Of a stretch of DNA of 64,000 nt, positions 46,266 to 57,068 are shown one piece after another (within the stretch, counting starts at the first letter, position 1; each line of letters opens with the position of its first letter). A program made the position numbers and the translations under genes. This stretch comes from Burhinus oedicnemus (lineage: Eukaryota; Chordata; Aves; Charadriiformes; Burhinidae), in NCBI GenBank assembly GCA_008921705.1, contig VFFE01006842.1, positions 389,394 to 453,393 of the forward strand, read 5' to 3'. Below the pieces are notes generated by a model, which did no database searches, was not told where the DNA came from, and was given only the letters and a program-made list of their open reading frames with translations.

Positions 46266-48692
46266 GTTTTGAAGGAGAAGGGGGATAATATCAGGCTTGC
46301 CCGTGACAAGCTGTGGGTTGACACGCCAAGGTTAGAGGGACAGGGTGTCAGTGAGGGCCCTCAGCCTGTTGCACTGAGATGTGTTGATGACATGGGACCA
46401 CACTTGAAGTCTTACAGAGAAGAGCCAGGGGCTTCTGGGGTACTAGCAGCCAACAGGGAAACACAGGAAATACCTCAAAGGAATTAAGGGTTGTTGCTCT
46501 AAGAGGGTGACATGGCTGACAGCCCAGCTGAAGTACCTCTACACCAATGCACGCAGCATCGGAATCAAACAGGAGGACTTGGAAGCCACCGTGTTGCTAG
46601 AAAGCTGTGACCTCGTTGCCATTACTGACACTTGGTGGGATGCATCCCATGACTGGAGTGCAGCTATCGATGTCTATGGGCTGTTCAGAAGGGACAGGTG
46701 AGGAAGCAGGGGCAGTGGGCTAGCCCTGTATGTTAGGGAGTGTTTTGATTGTCCAGAGCCTAATGATGGTGATCAGAGGGTTGAGTGTTTGTGGGTAAGA
46801 ATCAGGGGGAAGGCCAATCATGGTGGGAGTATGTTACAGACCACCCAACCAGGATGAAGAGGCAGATGAAATATTCTATAAGCAGCTGGGAGAAGTCTCA
46901 CAATCACTACCACTTGTTCTCGTGGGGGACTTCAACCTACCAGATGTCTGCTGGAAATACAATACAGCAGAGAAGAAACAGTCTAGGAAGTTCCTGGAGT
47001 GTGTGGAAGATAAGATAATTTCCTGACACTGCTGGTGAGTGAGCCAACAAGGGAAGGCACCCTGATAAACCTGATGTTTGTGAACAGAGAAGGACTTGTG
47101 TGTGATGTGATGGTTGGAGGCTGTCTTGGGCATAGCAACCACAATGATAGATTTTTGATTCTTGGAGAAGAAAAGAGTGGGGTTAGTAGAGCTGCCACCT
47201 TTGACTTCCAGAGGGCAGACTTTGGCCTGTTTAGGCGCCTTGTTGACAGAGTCCTTTGGGAGGTGGTCCTGAAGGGCAAAGGAGTCCAGGAAAGCTGGAC
47301 ATTCTTCAAAAAGGAAATCTTTAAAACACAGGAGCAGGCCATCCCCATGTGCCAAAAGGCGAGCAGGCGGGGAAGAAGAGTGGCCTGGCTGAAGAGAGAG
47401 CTTTGGTTGTAACTCAGAGTAAAAGAGAGTTTATGATCTTTAGAAGAAGGGGCAGGCCACTCAGGAGGACCACAAGGATGTCATGAGGTTACGTAGGGAG
47501 AAAATTAGAAGGGCCAAAGCCCAACTAGAACTTAATCTGGCTACTGCCATAAAAGACAATAAAAGATGTTTCTATAAATACATTAGCAACAAAAGGAGGG
47601 CTAAGGAGAATCTCCATCCTTTATTGGATGTGGGGGGGAAACACAGTGACAAAGAATGAGGAAAAGGCTGAGGTACCTAATGACTTCTTTGCCTCAGTCT
47701 TTAACAGTAAAACCAGTTGTTCTCTGGGTACCTAACCCCCTGAGCTAGAAGACAGGGATGGGGAGCAGAATGAAGCCCCCATAATCCAAAGGGAAATGGT
47801 TAATGACCTGCTACACCACTTAGACACCCACAAGTCTATGAGGCTGGATGGGATCCACTCAAGGGTAGTGAGGGAGCTGGCAGAAGTGCTCATCAAGCCA
47901 CTTTCCATCATTTATCAGCAGTCCTGGCAAACTGGGGAGGTCCCAGTTCACTGAAAGTTAGCAAATGTGGTGCCCATCTACAAGAAGGGCCATTAGGAGG
48001 ATCCGGGGAACTACAGTCCTGTCAGTCTGACAGGCTGGAAAGCTGCCTGGCAGAAAAGGACCTTGGGGTGTTGGTTAACAGTTGGCTCATTATGAGGCAG
48101 CAGTGTGCCTAGGTGGCCAAGAAGGCCAACAGCACCCTGGCTTGTGTCACAAACAGTGTGGTGAGCAGGGCCAAGGAAGGTGATCGGCACTGTACTCGGT
48201 ACTGGTGAGGCCACACCTCAAATACCATGTTCAGTTTTGGGCCCCTCACTACAAGAAAGACATTGAGGGGCTGGAGCGTGTCCAGAGAAGGGCAACGAAG
48301 CTGCTGAGGGGTCTAGAGCACAAGTCTTATGAGGAGCGGCTGAGGCAACTGGGGTTGTTTAGTCTGGAGAAAAGGAGGCTGAGGGGAGACCTCATCGCTC
48401 TCTACAACTACCTGAAAGGAGGTTGTAGCAAGGTGGGGGTCGGTCTCTTCTCCCAAGTAACAAGCGATAGACAGGAGGAAATGGCCTCAAGTTGTACCAG
48501 GGAAGGTTTAGGATGGATATTAGGAAAAATTTCTTCACTGAAAGGGTTATCAAGCATTGGAACAGGCTGCCCAGGGAAATGGTGGAATCACCATCCCTGG
48601 AAGTATTTAAAAGATGGGTAGATGTGGTGCTGAGGGACATGGTTTAGTGGTGGACTTGGCAGTGCTAGGTTAACGGTTGAACTTGATGACCT
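45940..48692 (+). mobile_element. Decayed CR1 LINE with ORF1/ORF2 remnants and internal deletion
   Basis: Carries, in order, the end of ORF1 (45939-46265; an esterase-like GIHLSQKGKRVFAHKLAGLI tail), the ORF2 endonuclease in several frames (LYTNARSIG, AITDTWWDASHDW, GVCYRPPNQDEEADE, LVLVGDFNLPDVCW), then the start of the reverse transcriptase (VPIYKKG, GNYSPVSLT near 47970-48035), and the C-terminal end of ORF2 ([35 protein letters not shown]). The reverse transcriptase core is missing: sequence jumps at about 48035 from the N-terminal motif straight to the C-terminal region. Frameshifts and stops occur throughout. The 3' UTR breaks off at about 48692 before the usual terminal octamers. Left boundary approximate. 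Confidence 0.9.
46507..48621 (+). pseudogene. CR1 ORF2 remnant (endonuclease and broken reverse transcriptase)
   Basis: The apurinic-type endonuclease is recognisable from LYTNARSIG through GDFNLPDVCWKYN to the FGLFRRLVDRVLWEVVLKGK region, but it is spread over three frames with stops (for example after RRDR at 46701 and after ELWL at 47412). The reverse transcriptase begins at about 47420 and is cut at about 48035. The catalytic FADD-type motif is not present. The C-terminal 138-codon frame (48205-48621) is the tail of ORF2. In intact elements this protein nicks target DNA and primes reverse transcription. This copy cannot. Confidence 0.88.
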
Positions 48693-48929
48693 TCCTTGTG
48701 GTCCTAGAAGAAGAATGGCAGCAGAAACATGGGCAAGTATCACATTACCTGTGCCCAGGTACCTGGGTCTCCAAGCCCAACACTTGACTCAGCAGTCTGC
48801 TGTAAGAGTGTCTGCTCCCATTACCTTGCCAAAATCATACAGAAAAAGAAAGATAACACTGAGCTTTCAGATGAAGCAAATTAGCACCAGTGATAGACAA
48901 TGAACTGGAAGGATGGAAGCTATTGGAGC
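48364..48929 (+). repeat. 566-bp inverted repeat, left copy
   Basis: Reverse complement of 56431-56996 with three differences seen (GGGAAGG/GGGGAGG, GATGTGG/GACGTGG, CCCATT/CCCGTT), about 99.5% identical. The first about 328 bp is the CR1 3' part. The last about 240 bp (48690-48929) is not CR1. It ends at TATTGGAGC, after which the two copies differ completely. Confidence 0.97.
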
Positions 48930-51159
48930 AGAAAATAAACTATGGAGGTCTCAAGGGAACAAAGATGCTGTGAGTGTTAGGAAACCAAAGTATTGTTTTG
49001 TGGAAGTCTTCAAAATGAAAAACTTGTCCATCTCTCTGAATGGAGCAAGTACTTACTGTCACAAGGATGTGGTACAAGGCAGGGTCCCTACACAGATAAA
49101 CGAGAAGAGACACAGTAGTAGATCTGAGTTGGATTACCTTAAGAATAGTTAACAAACTGTAGTATCAATAAGCAGAAAAAATCATCCATGGTCGGTTCAG
49201 CATGTCCAAATGATTGTTTAGCTGTTATTCAGAAAACAAATAAATTAGAGTAAAGAGGCCGGGACATATGCAGAGTAGAATAGTGGGAGAAAACATCTAA
49301 CTTTCATGCAAGAGCTGAAGAAATTATTTTATAGGAAAAAACACAAATAAAATTAAATCAAAGATGCAGAAAGTACCCTCTGCCCTGCAAACATAGGAGA
49401 TGCAGAGAATAACAGATGTAAAATGTTACAGAACTGTGCATTCAGAGTTGTAATAGGAGTGGGGTAAGAAACATACTTTGAGAAGCGTCTCAAATGAATA
49501 TACAAGCCTAACCTTCCCTTGCTGCTGCTGCTGCTGCTGCTGCCCAGACTGATGGAAAATGCTTTTGGCTGGAGAACACCTCAGGGAAGGCAAAGAGGTG
49601 GAGAGACAAGATGACCGAGTGGCCGTGGAGCTTTGGGTGCTAAAATATCTCATTCAGGCACTACTTTCATCTTCTTAGTCTAATTATTTGCCCTGTAGGC
49701 TATGTGTATGCATGTTACCTGTATGCTGTACAAGGTGTAATATATATATTCCTAGTTACTGCATGCCTGTCTTATTCTTTGGTAAATATTTTAAAGTTAT
49801 TTATGATAAGAAAAAAGTTTCAGATTTCAACAACCTCTGAGAACCAAGCCACTAAAGCAATATTTTTTGATGAGATCTTCCACCATCCTCCTCTAAAACA
49901 CATGAGAAGGGAAATGGTAGAAGAAAATTCACTTCTTCCCAAATCCTCTCAACAACTGGACTGGGAGCAATGGGGGCTGCCTTGGATTAGCCATGGTTGG
50001 GAGTTAGTATCTTTTAGATGTGTTTCTTTCCCATAGAGCTTGCAGCTGTGAAAGGAACAGAAATTGTACCCTGTTTATGTTTGTGATATTTTTCAAAAAT
50101 TGCAAGGGCAACAGTTTTAGTGCCTTCTTTCTTCCAGACTGGGGTTTTATGGATGAGTAGATACTTCTACTGGTCTATGCTTATTGGCTTTAATATCCCT
50201 ATTAGTTTGTCATGAAGCTATTGTTACTCATAATTTTCAAAGAAAATGCCGAGTAGAAAATCTTCTGTATGTCCGAAGTTTAGCCTTGGTTCCTAGCAGT
50301 TTAAAGTTGTGCGCTGCTGTTGAATTTTGAATTACTCTAGCTGAGGATTTGGCTCATGGTTTCTACAGTCATTTACCGTTTCTATTTATTTCTCCAGATT
50401 ATCTCTCTTTAAATTCAAGGGCACAGCCTAGACTTTAAATTAAATAGCTTTGTTTCCAGTGATGATATTGGGGTTTATTAAATCCATGTTTTGCTGCACT
50501 GGATAGTATTTATACAGTTTTCCTGGAGGAAGTTAAAAATAACTTTCTGCTCCTTAGAGTTTAAGGGGCTGCTTTTGCCTATGCTATTAGCTTGGCTTGT
50601 TGTATTTTTTAAACACGGTAAGGTAAAAAATAAATAGAAAAGGGAAAGTTGGGCCTCTCTCTCTCTCCTGTACCTTTGTTTGTAATTGAACATGAAATAA
50701 AAGCAAGTCAAACTGGCAGATAGCATTGTGTTCTGGGTGGTGCAAAGTGCCAGAGACTGTGTTTTGCCTGCACACAATTTGTTCTTTAATAGTCCTTTTT
50801 ATTTTTCACTCATAACAACAAAAGTGAACTATTAAAAATCAAATGTTGAGATGAATGGAACTAAACAAAAACATGCCGAAGGCAACAAGCAGGGTTTAAC
50901 ACTCTGTAACTTTTATCTCTCTGGTGTCTCTCTTTGATGGTTGACATGGCAAAAGAATTCTCGCAACGCTTCTGAATCCTGATCACTTTGCTAATAACAG
51001 CAAGAGCACCACTGTGCATCATTTCTACTCTTGAATCCCTCTAGACACGATTCCTTGCTTACTCAGTTGATATTCACGTGGCACTGCTCCTCATCAAAGA
51101 TTTAAAAAGGAAATGAGGAAACCCCTGTGGAATCAGCAGATGATTTGGTTACATTATTA
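48930..51159. other. Non-coding stretch with a short CTG repeat
   Basis: No gene recognised. It holds (GCT)7 at 49521-49543. The Gln-run frame over the repeat (minus strand) has no further support. Confidence 0.55.
49521..49543 (+). repeat. (GCT)7 trinucleotide repeat
   Basis: Seven perfect GCT units followed by GC. Short and non-coding as far as I can tell. Confidence 0.95.
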
Positions 51160-51215
51160 TCATAGAATTATAGAATCATAGAATGGTTTGGGTTGGAAGG
51201 GATCTTAAAGATCAT
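51160..51215 (-). mobile_element. CR1 LINE 3' end, very short
   Basis: Plus-strand CATAGAATTATAGAATCATA then GAATGGTTTGGGTTGGAAGG and GATCTTAAAGATCATTA is the reverse complement of the CR1 3' terminus with its octamers. Only about 55 bp remain. Confidence 0.9.
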
Positions 51216-52757
51216 TATTATTATTACTTTTTTTGTTCATCAGTGGTGACATGGGAAACCAATCAAGGATCAGCGTTCTGACCTAAGATGTAGCAGACAG
51301 ATCCTCTGTGGGGTATAGGACCATGTAAATTAATGGAACTGGGATGGTTTAAAACATCCAGATTCTACACTAATGACAAGCCCCGAACAGCCAGGTGAGG
51401 TGTGGACAAGTAAATGGAGAATTGAGCGCGTTTCTATAGCCATTAATATAGTCTTTGCTCCACAGGCTCCCTAGCCACTATTAGTCCAATACACTGGACT
51501 TACAAAGGAGTAATGAAGTCAGAACTCAAGAGATTTCAGATGTGCTGGTAATATTCTCAAACGTTTTGTCAGTTTTCTCTCTGTGGGGAAAAGGTGTTTT
51601 GTGAAGGTACTCAGCTGAAGCTCAAAAGATTTGCGCTTCGTTCCTAGTTCATCATGGACTTTGATCTTGGGGAATAACCTGTTTTCCTCATGTGAAAATA
51701 GGAATGCTAATAATAAGCCTTTACCTGCCCTGTAGGTTTAGGTAATATGAACTCTTTGGGCCATGGCATCCCTGCATCTGTGTGCCAACAGAAAAGGCTA
51801 CGCATTTAACTGCAATCTTCATTGGCTGCTGTAACACAAACCGTCATCAGGAAAAGAAAATGACAGAAAAATGAAATACCATTAAAGGTTTATTTTCCTA
51901 CCACTTCTGTCCATTCAGTACAACAAAAGCAGAGAGTTTTGCTCCTGTGTCTGGAATTCTTATGTAGAAATAGAAATGAAATCATGGCTAAAGGTGAATG
52001 GGATTTATAAATATGAGATGAGCTGATGTTTTCAGGCTTCTAAGAAACCAGTTGTTTTCCAGTTTTGCTGAATGCTAATGACTACAAGGGAAATAATGGG
52101 CAGCTGTGAAGGCCTCTGTTAGAGCTTTACGAAAATCAGATTTTACTGTTCCATATTGACACTGTGGTAGTATACAGACATGTAGGTATGACCCACAGCC
52201 TGTACATAAAGTCTTCCCTGCCTCACTTATGCTTGAGCCTTGTGTGTCTTGTTACTATGGAGTAAGGTCACAAATTTTCCTACCCTTATTTGCTAGAGCT
52301 CTGGCTCCATTTCAAGGTAGGAAAAACAAATCAAATTCTATATCTTTACTGGCAAATTAGACAAAACCAGCCACAGACCTGAAAGCTTGTGTATTGTCAC
52401 CCACCCTGCTAAACGGTCAGCAAACTCTACGACATAGATTCAGCCGATGCCCGGTGGCACTGCAGCAAACATCACCTAACCACAGTAAGTGTTAGCACAA
52501 GCCAAGAACCATTTCCAATATCTACTTTGGTTGTAGTCTCTCCTTTTTTGGTCAGAGTTAGAAAGTTTAGCTGTGTGAAGGTGGGCTGTGCCATGCCATG
52601 CCTCAATGTTGTCCCCAGCCTGTTTTGTTTACTGGTACGGGGACAGTAAGTTGTTCTTTCCCGTCTGGGAGAAGAGACTTCTGAAAGATTTGAGTAGGGG
52701 ATTTGTCCTCTGAGCATCTGTCAACTGATAATGAAGTTAGGTTAAATATCTGCATAA
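51216..52757. other. Non-coding stretch, no gene recognised
   Basis: No repeat family or exon recognised. Confidence 0.55.
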
Positions 52758-52965
52758 TAGAATCCTAAAACATAGGTGTGGGAGGGACACAGGTCCACTT
52801 CTTAATCAAAATGAAGTAAATTTAAACTGGTCCAGAGACATGTTTCCTTAGGTTCTTCCAGGTGTTTCCAAACATCTGCAATGATGAAGACTGTACAGAC
52901 TACCTGAGTAACCTATTCTGGAGCTGAATTAACTTTGACATGGAATTTTTTTCTTGTAATTACCA
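52758..52965 (-). mobile_element. Old CR1 LINE 3' fragment
   Basis: Plus-strand AATCCTAAAACATAGGTGTG then GGGAGGGACACAGGTCCACT and later TGAAGACTGTACAGACTACC then TGAGTAACCTATTCTGG keep the landmark order of a reverse-complemented CR1 (GGAGACTCCACAACCTCCCTGGGCAACCTGTTCC). Diverged, boundaries approximate. Confidence 0.5.
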
Positions 52966-55900
52966 GTTTATAGTAATTTTCATTCTTCAAGTGAAGAAGA
53001 AAGTTCTTAGATGTAAAAAAGTCAGCAGTTTATTGTCAGTCATATATGCATTCAGGATGCCTTCGTTATTGCTCTTTCTTACCCTGGTAAAATTTCAGAA
53101 GAATAAGGGAACTGGGAAGCAAGAAAGAGTTACAAGAAGGAGTTGGAAGTATGGCAGCTTGTAATATGTAGTAGGATCCATGTATTATATAAGATAAAAA
53201 TAAAACTTGGACAAGGCTATATTTTGGGGTCCTAGTGGCATCATAAAATACCTTTGCTTTTTGCTTTTCTCGCTTATTTTGATGTCAGCAGAGCCCTGAG
53301 GTATATTTGTAGCCTTGAAATTCACAAACATCTTCTCTCTAAAACATTTGGTTTTAAAAGGGACACATTTGTAAGTGGTAAAAAAAAATCTCTCCATTGT
53401 GAAATATCAATTATTTGTAAGTGCTTGGATTAATTTATTGGATTTTATGGGTGAAAGAAATGGAAATTGTTTCTTACATTAAAAATTAATATTTTACATC
53501 CAGCTGTGTCTGGCTGGGCAATAAATCAGCTCCTTACAATTACTTATTTGTCAGCCAGCATGTTAGTTCAAAAAGCTAGGGAGCTTGCCTGTGGATCCTG
53601 CTCTACTTGAAAGACAGAGAGAGTTCAGGTCAAATCAATTTGAGCCACAGTAATTAAGAACAAGATTGAAGATCCTTCCCCACCTATGTAGTAAGCATCT
53701 GGAGTTGCTTTTTAGAATGGATCGACTTCTCTGCAGCAGCAGAAAATATTGCAGGCAGACAACACTACCTAGGAAGAGCTTTTTTAAATGTTTGAGAGGG
53801 TTATATATGAACCAAATACTCAAATTTACCCCATAATAAATCTGAGTACTTCATATTTGCTAAGCAGAAAAACATTTTATCTTTTCAGTTTGTCTGTTTA
53901 CAGCTGAATATCATGTAACCTTCAGAGCGTGTGTTTACAGAGTCTCTCCGTATATGAGCAAATTAAACAAGGCCAGGGTAAGGTAGTGTCCCATGATCAC
54001 CAAGAGAACTGAATTGGTAACATATTACCTGGAATTTATTTTTCCCAGAAATCCATAATATACCTGATGCTATCTGAGCATGCTTCAGGAGTTGTCCCAG
54101 GAACCATCCTCAGTACAGACTTTGTGGATCCCCGTTTTAGCAGGTAAGAAAGTTCGTCTGTGTGATGAGTGCTTTCTACACCTTTAGAACCCAGGATCAG
54201 AAAATGGACAGAAGCTCTTTTTACTAGTGTAGATGTAGCCATAACATTTGACTTGATGCCAGTAGAATGACATCTTAATAGAAAACTAGTATCTTTATCA
54301 CATGAGGCACAGAGACACATCGAAACTGCAAAAAACCCCAGAGTGTTTAATGGCTGTTGATGTAAACAGAAAGTTTGCCTCAAATGTTTCTTCAGGATGT
54401 TTTGATTTGGCAAGACAACATAAAATGTTGTTTAATTTTGATAGAACGTAAGTTTTTTAAGCTTTTCGTGGCTATCAAGATGAAAAATTAACTGTAACCA
54501 CAGCTGTAGTTGTACAGTGTTCCTAGTGAAGAGTTCTGTCATGACAGGGGAACTAAATTAAGTCAATCACATACCCAAGAAATATAATTAGTTGCACACC
54601 TCTCGCACATGAAAGATCATATTCAAACAGGGGTAAATTAAATAACTGTGAAAATAAGGTCACTTGAACTTCCACTCTACAGAGGAAACTCAGACCTTTT
54701 GAAATCACAGGAGGTGAAGAGAAAACTCAGACTTCTGGCTTCCCAGACATCCTCATGTATTAGCATTGCTGCCTTTCTTCTGCACTGGGATTCTGCTGGT
54801 GGAGTGCATGGGGGGTTTTGGACTGGAGACTGAGGGAGATGTAGTAGCATGATGTTGAAACCAGGGGGTGCATTAGGAAGCACGTTTCCCAGCAGCAGCA
54901 GCACAATGCTACAGAAACTCCCATGTCAACTGATCCTGTGTCCTGTGCATCAAGAACTGGCCTCTTATGATTGAAGTTTTTGTATGCCTCAATAGCCATC
55001 TCTCCCATACGGCCACTTGTCTCACACAGTAGGATTTCTCTGACAAAAACCAGATGTAATGAAGTTTTGCTGGTTGTATAAAGCCCTATGTATTTCTGAG
55101 TGTCAGTTACTGGCATGATTTATGTCTATACAGACAGTCATTTACCGAGCTTGGTGTAATGAGAAAAAAGCTGTCTGGTGAAACCAGATCATTCCATCAC
55201 CCACCTGTAAAATACAGCTAACTTGAATGCATTTGAATGATTATATATGAACTAATTAGAGACTGAGTGAATGATTTGTGAAGCTGTGGGTAAATAGGAC
55301 AAAACTAGGTGATTACAATAAATTGGCTATGGTTATATCAAGGTCCAGCAAAGCTGTACCATTCAAATGATAGTGTTAGCAAGCAATGAAAGAACTGAGG
55401 TTAATCTAATTAAAACCTGTATACCGAGTTATAAAAAGATAGTACAAGAGTAAACAAGTGGCAGAGTCTAGATTTATTTGCCATAAATATGGGATCGATC
55501 ACAGCATGATGTTGAGGTGTCCAGCACAAGGAATTAGGATTCATAAATAAAACCCATCCTCTGTGTCGCTTTCAGTATAAGTGATAAAGCCATAGCAAGT
55601 GTGTCTGAATGTGTAGCCTCAGACCTAAAGGTCTGATTATGAAGATGATGAAAAGGCTTAGTTCTTTGAGAGCTCCTCATCAATTTACAAAGTAATGTTC
55701 CATAATGGGTTTGTTTGTGAGACCAAAGATGAATGACTGAATCAAAGTGAATTTCATCAGGTGCAAGGGCTGTATGCAGTGGGATCACAGCAAGCATGAA
55801 CAGCAGGAGCAAGGCAGCAGCCACCACTGTGTCATACATTCTGTAGCAGAAAACAATCCCACTTGGCCATGTCTCTGAAGATTATGCCACATGTACTTTG

Positions 55901-56179
55901 ACATGGCAGCATCATAAGCAGCCATAGAACAGAGAGAAAGGGAGACATCTCTGCAATGGAAATGGTAAAGGGCATCACCCCATTGACTTCAGCAGAGATC
56001 TCATGATTTTCAACAATATAGATACAACGAAGCTCTACTTCGTTGGCAATATAAAGCCAATTAAACAGATTCAATAAGATACTAAGTTATAAGGGTTTTA
56101 TGCTTGTTTGGCTTTTAACTATAACTGATTGGAAACCATGTACTTAAGCCCTAGAAGTTAATTCATGTTTTTGGAATTA
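52966..56179. other. Non-coding stretch, no gene recognised
   Basis: AT-rich. The longest frames (54036-54413 and 54760-55116, minus strand) show no domain or splice context. Confidence 0.55.
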
Positions 56180-56430
56180 GAATCACAGAATGATAGAATC
56201 TCCTAGGTTGGAAAAGACCTTTAAGATCGTTGAGTCCAACCATTACCCTAACACCGCCAAGTTCACCACTAAACCATGTTTCCAAGCATTACATCTACAC
56301 CTCTTTTAAATACCTCTAGGGATGGCGATTCCATCACTTCCCTGGGCAGCCTGTGCCAATTTTTGATGACCCTTTTGGTGGAGAAATTTTTCCTAATATC
56401 CAATCTAAACCTCCCCTGGTGCAACTTGAG
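56180..56430 (-). mobile_element. CR1 LINE 3' end, 3' portion of an interrupted copy
   Basis: Ends (plus-strand left side) with AATCACAGAATGATAGAATC, the octamer terminus. It runs through TTGGAAAAGACCTTTAAGAT and the ORF2 tail frame at 56269-56460, which contains FSTKRVIKNWHRLPREVMES. Its upstream edge at about 56430 abuts the 566-bp inverted block at CCTCAAGTTGCACC, a position that is internal to CR1. It is therefore probably the downstream half of the CR1 whose upstream half is at 56997-57068. Confidence 0.9.
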
Positions 56431-56996
56431 GCTCCAATAGCTTCCATCCTTCCAGTTCATTGTCTATCACTGGTGCTAATTTGCTTCATCTGAAAGCTCA
56501 GTGTTATCTTTCTTTTTCTGTATGATTTTGGCAAGGTAACGGGAGCAGACACTCTTACAGCAGACTGCTGAGTCAAGTGTTGGGCTTGGAGACCCAGGTA
56601 CCTGGGCACAGGTAATGTGATACTTGCCCATGTTTCTGCTGCCATTCTTCTTCTAGGACCACAAGGAAGGTCATCAAGTTCAACCGTTAACCTAGCACTG
56701 CCAAGTCCACCACTAAACCATGTCCCTCAGCACCACGTCTACCCATCTTTTAAATACTTCCAGGGATGGTGATTCCACCATTTCCCTGGGCAGCCTGTTC
56801 CAATGCTTGATAACCCTTTCAGTGAAGAAATTTTTCCTAATATCCATCCTAAACCTCCCCTGGTACAACTTGAGGCCATTTCCTCCTGTCTATCGCTTGT
56901 TACTTGGGAGAAGAGACCGACCCCCACCTTGCTACAACCTCCTTTCAGGTAGTTGTAGAGAGCGATGAGGTCTCCCCTCAGCCTCCTTTTCTCCAG
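56431..56996 (-). repeat. 566-bp inverted repeat, right copy
   Basis: Reverse complement of 48364-48929, about 99.5% identical. It contains about 240 bp of the same non-CR1 passenger (56431-56670) plus a CR1 3' part (56671-56996). On both sides it is continued by CR1 sequence of a more diverged kind in the same orientation. Confidence 0.97.
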
Positions 56997-57068
56997 CCTA
57001 GACAACCCCAGTTCCCTCAGCAGCTCGCCAGAAGACTTGTGCTCTAGGCCCTTCACCAGCTTCGCTGC
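56997..57068 (-). mobile_element. CR1 LINE fragment, 5' portion of an interrupted copy
   Basis: On the minus strand it reads GGGCAGCGAAGCTGGTGAAG then GGCCTAGAGCACAAGTCTTC and GAACTGGGGTTGTCTAGG. This is in register with the left CR1 at 48290-48363 but differs at about 7 of the 37 bases next to the block. The 5' end at about 57068 joins non-repeat sequence. Confidence 0.8.

Noticed and set aside
49426..49653. Frame with a Gln run
   Set aside because: The run comes from the GCT repeat. Nothing else supports a gene.
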